A stretch of 64,000 nt of DNA from Bicyclus anynana (GCF_947172395.1 NC_069110.1:5710127-5774126); one strand, 5' to 3'; counted from the first letter of the stretch, positions 21,818 to 32,494 are shown. Notes: generated from the sequence alone by a model not told the origin. Made by a program: numbers and translations.

Positions 21818-22016
21818 AGCTGACGCCGCGGTTTCACCCGCGTGGTTCCCGATACCGTAGGAATATAGGGACAATCTATAGCCTTCCTCAATAAATGGGC
21901 TAAGTAACACTGAAAGAATTTTTCAAATCGGACCAGCAGTTTCTGAGATTAGCGCGTTCAAACAAACAAACAAACTCTTCAGCTTTATAAAATTAGTATA
22001 GATTTAAAAATCAATA
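21818..22016. repeat. Rep-H copy, near complete, reversed
   Basis: AGCTGACGCCGCGGTTTCAC, CCGCGTGGTTCCCGATACCG, TATAGCCTTCCTCAATAAAT, GAAAGAATTTTTCAAATCGG, ACCAGCAGTTTCTGAGATTA, GCGCGTTCAAACAAACAAAC and CTCTTCAGCTTTATAAAATT with AGTATAGAT give the whole family order. It is the reverse complement of 53.37-53.57 kb. Confidence 0.8.
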
Positions 22017-22142
22017 AACTACTAGACTTTATCCGCATGGAACTTAGGTTTTTACATATCCAGCGTAAATTTCAGCCAAATGGCTTTAGCAACCGGAACA
22101 AATATACACACAAACTTTCGCCGTCATACTATTAGTGTGATA
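22017..22142. repeat. Rep-P copy, decayed, reversed
   Basis: CTAGACTTTATCCGCATGGA, CAGCGTAAATTTCAGCCAAA and CAAACTTTCGCCGTCATACT with ATTAGTGTGA follow the reversed Rep-P order. It directly abuts the Rep-H copy. Confidence 0.5.
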
Positions 22143-22224
22143 ATAATTAAAATAGCTGCCACGGTAAAAGGAGCCTGAAATCATCATTAATTATGTCGTC
22201 GATCCCGCCCACATGTCTATTGTC

Positions 22225-22386
22225 GTATACTTCGCGCCACGAAACAAGTCCCGTAGACGCGGCGCTAATATCGTTAAGACCCTCATTGTTATTTGGTAAT
22301 GGTCGTCTTATTGTCAGTTGTGTAAGGCGCTGTCAATTTTAGTTCAGGTTTTAGCTGCGGGACTTATCTCGTGGCGCGGAGTGTAC
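22225..22386. mobile_element. MITE-4, 162 bp with about 33-bp inverted ends
   Basis: The left arm begins GTATACTTCGCGCCACGAAA and continues CAAGTCCCGTAG. The right arm read in reverse begins GTACACTCCGCGCCACGAGA and continues TAAGTCCCGCAG. The arms are GC-rich against an AT-rich background and enclose about 95 bp. No coding frame is present. No second copy was found in the window, and the superfamily is unassigned. Confidence 0.65.
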
Positions 22387-22444
22387 CACTTACTTGTTCA
22401 AAGTTACTCTCAGCTATGTTCATCGCATAAACACTGGTTAATTG

Positions 22445-22690
22445 TTTTAATGATGACGATTTTTTTTTATTGAGAAAGAATACAATACGACTTATTCTAA
22501 TTTATCCCAATAACTATACAATACAAACTATACAATACAAATCATGCACGAGTGGAATGGAGGTAAGACCACTGGCTGCATTTCCGTGCTGGACAGCCAG
22601 GCTGATCTTTTACGCAAACAATGAGCCAGCCCTATTATCACCTGTCTAGTAACTAGCCTCGGTGAAATGATTCGTAGAATTTTATTGGCT
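22445..22690 (-). pseudogene. LINE-Q C-terminal remnant with A-rich 3' end
   Basis: The minus strand encodes, with frameshifts, a segment around SLAVQHGNAASGL aligned to the 5.4-5.6 kb remnant. Shared nucleotide blocks include CATTTCACCG, GTTGGCTGTCC-like and CGGAAATGCAGCCAG. It ends in ATTCTTTCTCAATAAAAAAA on the minus strand, a plausible poly(A)-type 3' end. It is probably a retroelement 3' terminus; the clade is unknown. Confidence 0.45.
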
Positions 22691-23412
22691 TATGATAACT
22701 TATATTATCTAACCGTTAAGAGCTCATATCTTAATTATTATTTATCACTACATCAATATGTACGAGTATAAGTAAAGTGAAAGTGTAGAAAGAAATAAAG
22801 AATTATGTGAAGTAAATAAACAAATCACTGTTGGTCTTATTGAGATTATTTTTTACAAAAAATCACTTTACTCGTAACTCATTAATTACGAGTAAGACGC
22901 TGGTTTTTGTAAAACATTTTTAATACGTATTATTAAGCACCCCAAATTTACGCGAATAAAGTCGAGAAAATCAGCTAGTTATTCCCTTAAGCAGATAATA
23001 GTTATCGTTTAAAATATTCCGCAATACACGTTTTAATATTATCTTTAAACGGAAACATTGCAAACGCAAGATTCAATAAAAATATTTGCACCGGTTAGGG
23101 GAATGAATTTCAATAATTTTCGTATTTGTACAATTTATTCAAAGAAATATGTTTCCTTTTAAAATTCCTAAAGCATTTAAGGCGTCGCGGAAAGTTATTA
23201 TGGAGAATCAGCCTTATTTAAAACAGTATTGATCAAATGCTTGGTTACAGTCTTGGGCTGAGCGTTCACTGAAACCATAATCGGTTATACGGAACGTTAT
23301 GATTTTAGTACATTCGTTTTTTTTGCTTCTATCGACGCAACTGCAGATACATTGTATTTAATAGACACATCGTTTTCTTTAAGTATAATAATTATTAAGA
23401 TATGTATTTATC
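22691..23412. other. unassigned AT-rich DNA
   Basis: No gene is recognised. A tiny Rep-H-like end (AAAGTCGAGAAAATCAGCTA) lies near 22960-22980. Confidence 0.45.
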
Positions 23413-23414
23413 TG

Positions 23415-23576
23415 CTGCCCTATTCACTAATTAGGTCTTTATTGACAACCTAATGTCAACTACCAATGATATCCTCAAAGGGTTGTAAGTAAGCGCCGGA
23501 TGACATTTATTACATAGAACCACAATTTCGTATAAGTCAACTAATATACGCCAAATTAGTGAATTGGCCTGCAAGA
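23415..23576 (-). mobile_element. MITE-3 copy, reversed
   Basis: The ends CCCTATTCACTAATTAGG and CCAAATTAGTGAATTGGCC are inverted repeats. Read on the minus strand the interior (TAGTTGACTTATACGAAATT, GTTCTATGTAATAAATGTCA, TCCGGCGC) matches the plus-strand element at 38420-38571. Two copies with matching ends define a non-autonomous TIR family of about 155 bp. Confidence 0.7.
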
Positions 23577-23708
23577 CAATATATTTAGAGAATACACATC
23601 ACTACCCAGTCCTCCTAACTAATTGTCGAGGTTAAGCAAATGTGTACCTATGAATGTACGGAAATCTCGGTGGACGAATCCGACTCATACTTATCGTTTT
23701 TTTTATAA

Positions 23709-23925
23709 TATCATCATCAGCACCACTCAGAATGAGAGGAGTTAGACCTTAGTCCACCACTCTAATTTTTCACTGCTCACGATGTTGACCTTCGCCGTTT
23801 GAGACAAGTGATATTTAATTTCTTTTAACACACGTAACTGAAAAGTTGGATTTGCATGCCCTGAACCGATTCAAACGTACGCCCTCTGAATCAAAGGCAG
23901 AGATCACATCCACTGGGCTATCACG
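23709..23925 (-). repeat. SINE-A copy, diverged
   Basis: The minus strand shows ACGTGATAGCCCAGTGGATG, GGGCGTACGTTTGAATCGG (decayed box B), CCAACTTTTCAGTTACGTGT, AAATATCACTTGTCTCAAAC and the tail CTCTCATTCTGAGTGGTGC. The middle (AATTCTCTGCGTGTGTGAAG) is deleted. Confidence 0.8.
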
Positions 23926-24440
23926 TCTTTTATAATATAGATTAGGTTTAACTCATTAGCACTTGTTGTTTTGATTCTTAAAGGCTCTTCGAACCAGTTT
24001 CGTAGACCGTGTAAATAGCAAAAGTCTTAGCAAAGCTTTACTACGTTGCGTTATGCATTGACACAGCATTACCTTTTACTAATTTAATCAATTGAATTTG
24101 ATTAATGAAATAATTTATTCAAAATAAATTGTAGTATTGATAAAAAACGTAATTAAATGTACTTATTACGTTATTAGAACCAGGTCGCAATATCCTTTAC
24201 TTTTTACTCTGTTTAAACCTTCAAATTATCACATAGATATTTAATATTAATAAATTGAATAAAATTATGTAAATGAATAGAAAAGTTTTCTTAAACTTAA
24301 TACTTATTAGCATCAACTAGAAATATATTATCACAAACATATTTTATTTAAGGGATGTTGCTAGTTATTCGGTATTATTATAGACAGACTTACTTTCGCA
24401 TTTATATATAGATAATTAGTTTGGATTAATTAGTATGGAT
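23926..24440. other. unassigned AT-rich DNA
   Basis: No gene or repeat family recognised, apart from a short retroelement-end-like string near 24380-24420 (CTTACTTTCGCATTTATATA). Confidence 0.45.
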
Positions 24441-24716
24441 TTGCTCAGAATGAGAGGGGTTAAGCCTTAATCCACCGCGCTGGTCAAATGCGGATTGGCA
24501 GATTTCACACACCTTTTTTGTTTTTTTTAGGAAGAAAATTTTTAGGTATGCTGGTTTCCTTCACGATGTTTTTGCCTTCACTGTATGAAACCCGTGATAT
24601 TTAATTACCTAAAATGCGCATAACAGTAAAGTTGACCGTGCATGCCTCGAACCGGATTCGAACCTACGCCCTCCGAATCGAAAGCTCAGATCATATCCAC
24701 TAGGCTATCACGTCCC
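24441..24716 (-). repeat. SINE-A copy, diverged but long
   Basis: The minus strand has GTGATAGCCTAGTGGATATG, GGGCGTAGGTTCGAATCCGG (box B), CACGGTCAACTTTACTGTTA, AAATATCACGGGTTTCATAC and an AACATCGTGAAGGAAACC variant. It ends in CCTCTCATTCTGAGCAA. A T-rich insertion lies in the centre. Confidence 0.8.
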
Positions 24717-25734
24717 GTGAGTAAACAAGGTTAAAAACCTATATAGCCCGTAATATGCAATTCTGTGATAATGTAAGTTTCATTAGCGAAAGAGTTTTTG
24801 AAATCGGTTTATTGGTTAGCCGTGCAGAAAGCACAAAGTAACTCACTTTTTCTTTTTGAATATACTTATATATGCCTACATCTTCGTCCCCGTAATAGTT
24901 CGTGTAATAAACACAGTTAAACTATACGTGCGTATCTCTCTTTTGAATCGCTTTAACTAATGATGAAAACCGCATTAAAATGTGTTGCGTAGTTTTAAAG
25001 ATATAAGTCTACTCGTACTCGTATATATGCTAAGAAATATATATTTATATATTTCCCATTTAAAACTGCATTATTAACATAAATTTGTAAGGTCTTAAAC
25101 TTTAAACATAAGTATATCGTTTAATTATTATTATATTTTTCTAAATGTCGTAAATTTAGCCCTTTGGTTAAGTGAAAACAAATTATGTGATGAATTACAT
25201 AATTCTTTTAAAGTAAAAAGTTCAACGGCCCATTTTATAAGAAAACCACTTTTTAAAACCAGTTCTTTAACCTGATCGTTGAACAAGAATACAAAATGAA
25301 GGAGTAGTTAGCAACCACATATTAGTTTTAAGTATATATTGCAGTTATCGTGGACATTAATATTGTCAAATTTGACCTGATTGTTTTGTCTAATATGTTT
25401 ACAGTCATGTAATGATTTCATGATAAAATTATAGTCATTATATCTCATACTTATATATAGTAATTTATTATGAATACAATTTGTATGCAAATACGTTAAA
25501 ACTTAACGTTTATTATCTTAATAACGCTCATTGAATTTCTCTTACAAAATGATGCAAATGTTAATTATACTGTGTGATGTAATACTATAGCAGTAAAGTT
25601 ATAGTAATCGCGTATTTGGCCGATTCATTTTGCCAAATTATTGCCGATTTTTTCAAGTAGTAGAGGGATTTTGGATTACAGACTCACCGCACAGTTCCAA
25701 TGTTGTCTTAATTGACACGTTCACTATACCTGAG
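24717..25734. other. unassigned AT-rich DNA
   Basis: Strongly AT-rich with no recognised gene or repeat. It contains two overlapping TACTCGTA octamers at 25010-25023. Confidence 0.5.
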
Positions 25735-25892
25735 GGCTTAGTGGCAGTTTGATATTTTTTTTTTCAATTTCTAAGTAATTGAAACAGCGCCATCTAGTGG
25801 GACTACGGCACAACTGTTTCAATTCTATATAAATTCGCGTTTACGTTAACGCGATAGTAACATTATGAAAATATTGAAAACTCCCACTAGGC
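25735..25892. mobile_element. MITE-2 copy, left arm partly deleted
   Basis: Starts TTAGTGGCAGTTTGAT and ends AAACTCCCACTAG, with internal blocks GCGCCATCTAGTGG, TCGCGTTTACGTTAACGCGA and TATGAAAATATT. It aligns with 60296-60467. The left arm here is shortened to a T-rich stretch, so the long hairpin of the other copy cannot form. Confidence 0.7.
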
Positions 25893-25903
25893 TGTTTGTT
25901 ATT

Positions 25904-26099
25904 ACAAAATAATTGCGCGTGCTTTTCTATTTTTTGTCTAACTTTTTCATAAAATATGGACAAATAGTTAAACAGAAAGACTTATTTGTATTTGAGCAAA
26001 AAAAAATTAATATAGTAGGTACGAGGATACCTACGCAGAAAAAACGTAAAAACCGCACAAATTGGAGATTATCAGTGGCCAAATTAACAAATTATAATT
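25904..26099 (+). repeat. Rep-M copy 1 (about 190-bp duplicated segment)
   Basis: Nearly identical to 29149-29339 in the same orientation, from ACAAAATAATTGCGCGTGC to CCAAATTAACAAATTATAAT. Differences are a few substitutions and short indels in the A-run and in GGATACCTACGC versus GTATACGC. The indels shift any frame, so the 62-codon frame here is not conserved. The element class is unknown. Confidence 0.8.
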
Positions 26100-26109
26100 G
26101 AAGTAACAT

Positions 26110-26256
26110 CACTATGATTTAACGAGTACATGCTTAAAACCCACCAATCTACATAGCAACAGCGTATCGGATTTAGCTCCATATCATCTGGAACTCCTTC
26201 CACGTCGAAGACTTTTAAGTGTGGACCTTTAAATTAGGCTTATAATGATGATGACA
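26110..26256 (+). repeat. SINE-D-like 3' end, decayed
   Basis: AACCCACCAATCTACATAGC, AACAGCGTATCGGATTTAGC, TCCATATCATCTGGAACTCC and a final GGCTTATAATGATGATGACA follow the order of the SINE-D tail at 56.43-56.59 kb. The GATGATG end supports the call. The head is absent. Confidence 0.5.
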
Positions 26257-26341
26257 TAAAAAACTAACATAAGGGACATTAAGTTACACACCTACAATCT
26301 TTGTTCTCTCAGAATAACAAATAATTTGTTATATTAAAAAC

Positions 26342-26374
<33 letters not shown>

Positions 26375-26381
26375 TATGTAG
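26342..26381 (+). repeat. (TA)n microsatellite
   Basis: About 14 TA units, then ACATATATATG. Confidence 0.95.
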
Positions 26382-26768
26382 TTAGAAAATATGCCAGCGA
26401 CTCGTAATGCCGTGATGCGTTCACAGTCAAGCGCTATTGTTATTACCAAATAGAAGTTATATTACTTACATCATTCACGAGTTGAATGTTTGGAACTCTC
26501 TAAGACAAGTATAGCGTTAAATGCGGTGCGATTAATGAATAACATTGATATATTACGGGCGTTACCAGTCTTGTCTATGACGAATGGATGGGCGAATGGA
26601 CATGCATTAGCATTAGCATAGTTCATTAAGTGGTTGTGCCTGATTAGCACTAAATGGGAGCAATTCCGTTGACATGACATGCCGCGCCTGCTGTAACAAA
26701 TATGACCATTCCGAGGCCCTACAGATCAGGGTTTTTTACCGCACGTACTTAATATTCCAATTTATAAG
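26382..26768. other. unassigned DNA
   Basis: No repeat or gene recognised. The 69-codon minus-strand frame has no recognised similarity. Confidence 0.4.
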
Positions 26769-26769
26769 C

Positions 26770-26975
26770 TTAACTAGCGAACGCCCGTGGCTCCGTTCGT
26801 TTTTACTACACCCACAGAAGCCATGGATTTTTGCGGGGTCTAAAAATAGCTTATTTTCAACTACAAGCTCCAATTTATCCCTCTACCAAATCATGGCAAA
26901 TCGGTTCAGCGGTTTAACTGTGAAAAGTTGATAGATAGACAGACTTACTTTCGCTTTTATAATACGAGTATTAAA
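26770..26975. repeat. Rep-P-like copy, reversed
   Basis: AACTAGCGAACGCCCGTGGC, AGAAGCCATGGATTTTTGCG, CAAATCATGGCAAATCGGTT, CAGCGGTTTAACTGTGAAAA and GACAGACTTACTTTCGCTTT with TATAATACGAGTATTA follow the reversed family order, with a divergent middle. Confidence 0.6.
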
Positions 26976-27199
26976 TAGTTAGATATAGAGATAAGTTTAA
27001 TGGTATATAAACAGCTTGTAAATAGTTTTTGATATTTTTTGCAGTACATCACGAGGAATCACATCTCCAGAGAGACCTTTAAAGTTCTATTGAAAAGTAT
27101 TCAGCGGTATTTTTCGAAAGATTAATTACCTTGAAGATTTGTGGCTGGCATGATTTCTCATATTATGCCGAGAAGAATATTAAATTAATACACTTTATG

Positions 27200-27254
27200 T
27201 TTGTACGATTGACGGTCTACAAACGCTACCATTTCGCAAACTAAATAAATGTAT
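27200..27254 (+). mobile_element. MITE-1 copy, left part (split by SINE-A)
   Basis: GACGGTCTACAAACGCTACC followed by GCAAACTAAATAAATG matches the left arm of the MITE-1 at 38.58 kb. The element is interrupted at 27255 by a SINE-A and resumes after 27580. Confidence 0.65.
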
Positions 27255-27580
27255 AGACATGACAGCCGTGATAGCCCAGTGGATATGACCTCTGCCTCCG
27301 ATTCCGGAGGGTGTGGGTTCGAATCCGATCCGGGGCATGCACCTCCAATTTTTCAGTTGTGTGCATTTTAAGAAATTAAATATCACGTGTCTCAAACGGT
27401 GAAGGAAAACATCGTGAGGAAACCTGCATACCAGAGAATTATCTTAATTCTCTGCGTGAGTGAAGTCTGCCAATCCGCATTGGGCCAGCGTGGTGGACTA
27501 TTGGCCTAATCCCTCTCATTCTGAGAGGAGACTCGAGCTCAGCAGTGATCCGAACATGGGTTGATGACGAGACATGACAG
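27255..27580 (+). repeat. SINE-A, near full length, with 11-bp target duplication
   Basis: The element (27266-27569) has all family blocks: CCGTGATAGCCCAGTGGATA (box A), GTGTGGGTTCGAATCCGATC (box B), CCAATTTTTCAGTTGTGTGC, AAATATCACGTGTCTCAAAC, AACATCGTGAGGAAACCTGC, the hairpin CCTCTCATTCTGAGAGG and GAGCTCAGCAGTGATCCGAA, then TTGATGACG. The direct repeat AGACATGACAG at 27255-27265 and 27570-27580 is the target-site duplication. It is inserted into a MITE-1. Confidence 0.93.
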
Positions 27581-27714
27581 ATCCGATCGATAACTTGAAC
27601 ACGTGACCTGACGATAGTAAATGCCATTCCCATATTTTATTTTATTTTCGAAACATTTGCAATTGTAGGAATAAAATCGACATGTCACATGGCTGCAGGC
27701 CCTGAACCCATGAA
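27581..27714 (+). mobile_element. MITE-1 copy, right part
   Basis: TCCGATCGATAACTTGAACA, the CACGTG box, CCTGACGATAGTAAATGCCA, TTTTATTTTCGAAACATTTG and CGACATGTCACATGGCTGCA with GGCCCTG match the right half of the copy at 38.58-38.78 kb. The junction with the left part is restored exactly if the SINE-A and one target repeat are removed. Confidence 0.75.
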
Positions 27715-29148
27715 ACCTGCCATTTTCAAAGTCACAACTGTCCAAATTCCATAATTGGCAACCGCAGTTACTTATGTTAGAAATAAACTAACCAGAATTG
27801 GAGTATATCTAGATTCTAGATATATACATATATTTATATCTACAGTAGGCTCTCAGTTTATGGATATTTACGTAGATTGTGGAAAACTAAATTATTTATT
27901 TTCTTTATGTAAGTACTTACTAGTTATTTATTATACGTAAACAGAAAATTTAACTGTCAAAAAATCCCCTTTCACTTTTTGTCTTATATAAAAGAAGTAT
28001 AATATTGTATTAAAAGTAGTTATATATAGCGTATATGCAAAAATTATAATTAAATTTCTATTTTAAGGTAAACTACCTTGCATATTAAACTAGTCGAAAT
28101 TAAAACAGGCCTAGAATACGACTACCGATTTTAATACTTACTTAAGATTTAACAAGTAACGCTTATTCTAACAATACTTTATTCTAAGTTAATGTGATAA
28201 CCCTGCAAAAGATTAGGTGTTCAAAAGACAGGCGGCGCGAACGTAAATATATTCAACATTTATCTACTGCACTATTTGACATATATTGAATGTAGTTTAA
28301 AAATAATTAGAACATTGAAATTATCATTATATATGCAAAAGAGATAACGCCTATGTTTGCAATAAATTGTTCAGGGTAAATGTATAATGATTGTATAACC
28401 AGTCCACAGTTTTATTATAAACTATTAATTTTCTTACAGCAAAAGTGTGAAATGCCTTTCCGACGTGTGTTTCCTGTCACTTATTTAAACACCTTCAAGG
28501 CAAGAGTGAATAGACATTTACGTGTGCTATAATAATTGTAAACGCAGTCTTTATTACTAGTTCAAATCTTAAATCTATTATTAACAATTTGCTGTACCAA
28601 CATGCCAAAATATACCAAGTTATTTAGAAAGTAACGGAATGGGAAGGATCTTGAAGGTAGCTGGTAAAAATTCGCTATGTTATGCAGTAAATGTAGAATG
28701 GATACCTAGATGTCTCATTATTTGTTCTTTAACCAAACCTTAGAAAATTTATAGAAGTTAACAGTTAGTCGGCTCATGCTCCTTTCCAAAAGTAAGTACA
28801 GAAGGTAAATATGAAGTTTGTACAAAAAAATGTTCAGGTGGTAAGAGGTTTCAAAATAACATTCCAAAAGCACTTTCAATCGTCCAAGTATAATGAAGCG
28901 TATTTTTATTATTATTAAAATTTTCTTTGTAATCTTTATCGAAAAATATTTTTTTCCTATAATACTAAAATACTGTTGGATCTAATCATTTTATGCTGAA
29001 ATCCTTTGTCTAACCCTGTGTCACTTCGCCAAATAAGTTTGCTTATTAAAAAAAAACTAGGTTACGTTTTTATGAACAATGTTTGAAGACAATTTTTTGT
29101 TGTTTGACCTCGCTTTTTGTAGACCGCACTGTACACTGAAAAAGCTTG
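27715..29148. other. unassigned AT-rich DNA
   Basis: A long AT-rich stretch without recognised genes or repeats. Codon-like or GC-rich patches are absent. Confidence 0.5.
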
Positions 29149-29339
29149 ACAAAATAATTGCGCGTGCTTTTCAATTTTTTGTCTAACTTTTTCATAAAAT
29201 ATGGACAAATAGTTAAACAGAAAGACTTATTTGTATTTGAGCAAAAAAAAATAATATAGTAGGTACGAGTATACGCAGAAAAAACGGAAAATCCGCACAA
29301 ATTGGAGATCATCAGTGGCCAAATTAACAAATTATAATT
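29149..29339 (+). repeat. Rep-M copy 2
   Basis: Second copy of the segment at 25904-26099, about 3.2 kb away in direct orientation. The overlapping 86-codon minus-strand frame at 29070-29330 is not kept in copy 1. Confidence 0.8.
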
Positions 29340-30654
29340 AACGAAGAATATCCTTAAAGATTAATTATAAAATGTAATAAATAATAATGCGAAGAACTTG
29401 AATACTACGTTTTGGTCTCCCAATAAATTAAAGATCTCTTGGATCTCAATAAATTGTATATCTTTCAATAATTCAAAAGTATAATAAAAAAATAACATTG
29501 TTTGTGATACTAAAACTTGTTTTGTTTGAAACTCGTTTTAAATTTAGACATTCATTTTACATAAGTAAACGACTATTTGTATAGATAGCTAGGTCATATA
29601 TAGGTTAGGTATACAGCAGCTAAGATACCATTATTGTAATTACCACAGAACATTCAAGCACTTAAGCGCCAGCTTAAGTCTTGCTTGAATATTTGTGGTA
29701 ACCTAAGCCATCAGTTAAACTAGCATGCAATCACTATAACAATGCGTTCCATTTCCTTTCCCTAGTTGTTTTTACTGGAGATAGGACATGGAAGATGTTG
29801 TAGGAGTAGGACACAACACAAGTCTCGCTACTAACGCATGTAGCTTCTAAATATTAAATGTTATAATTATTATTTTATATTATTTTTTGGGGCGCCGTAC
29901 CTCAAATGAAACAAACGGACACCTTAGAGGATCACTTACCTATTTGTCCGTCTGTTTAAATTTGTATATCTGTCAAAGCCTTTTATTTCGGGAACGCATG
30001 GATGTACTAAGTTGGAATTAAAAACAAATACTCTCAAACTTCAATCCCTCGTATACCTAGAAAAGATAGATGTTCTATGTCTTGAATCTCTAACTTCTAA
30101 TATATATAATCTTTGTTGACTTACAAACGAAGGCGTAGCTAGTTTTAAATAGTTGCGTACCTACTTAGGTACAATATGCAAATGCGGTAAAATGACAATC
30201 ATTGATAATGGAGTAACAAGCGTTTTTCACTCGGTGAAAGTGTGAAGTGCACTCAAGGAAACGCCCCGTATTGTACAATATAACGCTGTTCTCACATTAT
30301 AACATAAAGTACTACAAAAAGTACATTTTCTTGTAGGGGATGAATGGATCTACTAAATAACATCATCATTATCAGCTTATTTTAATGGTCCATTATATGG
30401 CCTTCCTCCTAATAAGAGAGGGGATATTACATGCATATTATAACATTTAGCTTAGCAACTATTATAACGCAACTAAGCCTATTAGTTACTACATATATAA
30501 ATGACTATTAGTTACTACATATTATAAAACTAACTCTCCTAGAAAAGTCTTTCTGTACGTCTTAAGTCATAATCTGCTAAAAGAATTTTCATCAATGGTA
30601 AAACTTTATGAGAGGATGACCATTGGGACAGAGTATGTGGAAGGTTTATGTATA
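29340..30654. other. unassigned DNA
   Basis: No gene is recognised. A SINE-E-like string (TGTAGGAGTAGGACACAACA) lies near 29801, and a short duplicated block (TATTAGTTACTACATAT) lies at about 30480-30525. Confidence 0.4.
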
Positions 30655-30780
30655 AACTAGCAGACGCCCCACAGTTTCACCCATGTAGTTCCCGATTTCG
30701 TTTTGTTCAGCCATTAGATTTCTTTCATACAAAAACTGCGTTAAAATTGAGATATAGTATAAGGATTAAGGAGGACGAAA
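30655..30780. repeat. Rep-H end, reversed, truncated
   Basis: AACTAGCAGACGCCCCACAG, TTTCACCCATGTAGTTCCCG and ATTTCGTTTTGTTCAGCC begin a reversed Rep-H end, which then decays. Confidence 0.45.
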
Positions 30781-30844
30781 AATACTTTACCTACAAATGT
30801 AAAAAAAAAATACTAACATGGCGACACAATTTTTTTATAATATA

Positions 30845-30996
30845 GTATACTAATAGGGGGTAATATCTGGATATATTAAACCGATTTTGAAAATACTTTT
30901 ACCACTAGAAAGTCATGTTATTTGTGGGTGTTACAGGCTGTATTTTATTCCCGTATTCTCACGGGAATGGAAATTCGCGAGTGAAACCGTAGGCCG
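30845..30996. repeat. Rep-H-like copy, forward
   Basis: GGTAATATCTGGATATATTA, CTTTTACCACTAGAAAGTCA, CCGTATTCTCACGGGAATGG and CGCGAGTGAAACCGTAGGCC follow the layout of the copy at 58.86-59.01 kb. The last bases (CATCAGCTAGT) are replaced by the 42-bp repeat described in the findings. Confidence 0.55.
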
Positions 30997-31427
30997 TCAC
31001 TTCGAGCGCGTTGAACTCTAATGCTCTAGAAATGTGCTTTGTAAAACAAAACATTGTAAAACTACCTCGTGACAATACCAAATACAACAAAAAAAATTTA
31101 TTAAAATTGATCCACGCGTGAATCACGCGTGATGTTATGACCGAGAAAAATGCAAATTCATTTTTGTTTAAATAAACATTTATTAAAATTTCGTGTAAAT
31201 TGAAGGAGATATGAAAATCATGCCTCTCAATCTAAATCTCTGTTAATACTGCGAAGCCTATTCTACTTATATTATCTAATTACTTTACTCACTATGTACA
31301 TAATATACAATTCTGTGTCACTACTTCTCCTTCTAACAAGTTTGTGCGATACAATCTTAGATTGTATCGTTGCTTTACATCAGATGATCGCAATCAAGCC
31401 TAAAGCTATGACTATAATTATTAAAAA
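30997..31427. other. unassigned DNA with one short repeated block
   Basis: 30997-31038 matches 14695-14736 inverted. The rest is AT-rich and unassigned. Confidence 0.45.
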
Positions 31428-31498
31428 CTAGCAGATGCCGCGCGGTTTCACCCGCGTAGTTCCCGTTCCCGTGGGAATACGGGGATAAATTTTTCACT
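31428..31498. repeat. Rep-H end, reversed
   Basis: AACTAGCAGATGCCGCGCGG, TTTCACCCGCGTAGTTCCCG and TTCCCGTGGGAATACGGGGA are a well-kept reversed Rep-H end that breaks off where SINE-B begins. Confidence 0.75.
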
Positions 31499-31499
31499 T

Positions 31500-31640
31500 C
31501 CACTTTCCTTGACTACAATCTCACCTGATGGTAAGCGATGATGCAGTCTAAGATGGAAGCGAGCTAACTTGTTAGGAGGAGGATGAAAATCCACACCCCT
31601 TTATGGTTTCTACACGACATCGTACCGGAACGCTAAAGAT
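31500..31640 (-). repeat. SINE-B 3' half, minus strand
   Basis: TTGACTACAATCTCACCTGA, TGGTAAGCGATGATGCAGTC, GCTAACTTGTTAGGAGGAGG, ATGAAAATCCACACCCCTTT and ACACGACATCGTACCGGAAC are the reversed 3' half of SINE-B. It lacks the poly-A side and joins Rep-H directly. Confidence 0.8.
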
Positions 31641-32492
31641 GATTTATCACAAAGAAAGTTTTTTACTATATACACTAAACTAAATACAGACTAGTAACTG
31701 TCTCCCTTGACCGCATATGCAGAGTGGCCATGCACGGCGCACGCGCACTTATCTCATGAGATAACATCCATGAGATAATAATTACCTCTTCTATTGTTCA
31801 TATTTTTCACAGAACAAGGGCGGAAGGTACAAATTTGTAATTAAAAGCAAGTTAGCGGGCGAGACCAGAACCGTTAATTGCATTGTTGTAATATTTACTG
31901 CCAAGGTTGCTCGTGGACGATGATAACATAGTGCAGAAGACAAACAATTTTTCTCACCAAATTCTTAGGCATGCATTCAGGAATTCCTTTATTATATGTA
32001 ATACCTATTAAAATTTTAATGTTAATATACGTACTATATCTTATTTCAGACCTTGAACTACTATATTTATCACAATAGGATAAAAGAAGAACAAATGTAA
32101 AAATATAAGATGAATTTATAGGTACTTCAAGTTAGGCTAAGCAATTACTATAATCCGATATTTATTAAAAGACAAAAGGTACAACATAATTATTAAAATA
32201 GACGTGCATTAAAATAAATTAACTAAATTTATAAAATTAATAATTAGTAAAAAGTATTATTCAGTATGATGATAAAGTATACGTGGTTGGTACAATAGTT
32301 ACCCTATGTATCTTCACATCACAAGGTCCGCAGTAGGGCTATGAAATACTGTGTTTTTCTTCCCTATAAGAAATTTTCAGCAAAAAAAATCTCACCCTAA
32401 AGTTGGGTAATTGGTTTTATACCCCCGTGCCACGAAAAGCAAGTTAAGCTTTCGACGTGATCGTTAAAAAGTCAAATCATTATTACCCTTTA
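31641..32492. other. unassigned DNA
   Basis: No gene recognised. A slightly GC-richer part lies at 31700-31930 with no open frame. Confidence 0.45.
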
Positions 32493-32494
32493 AC

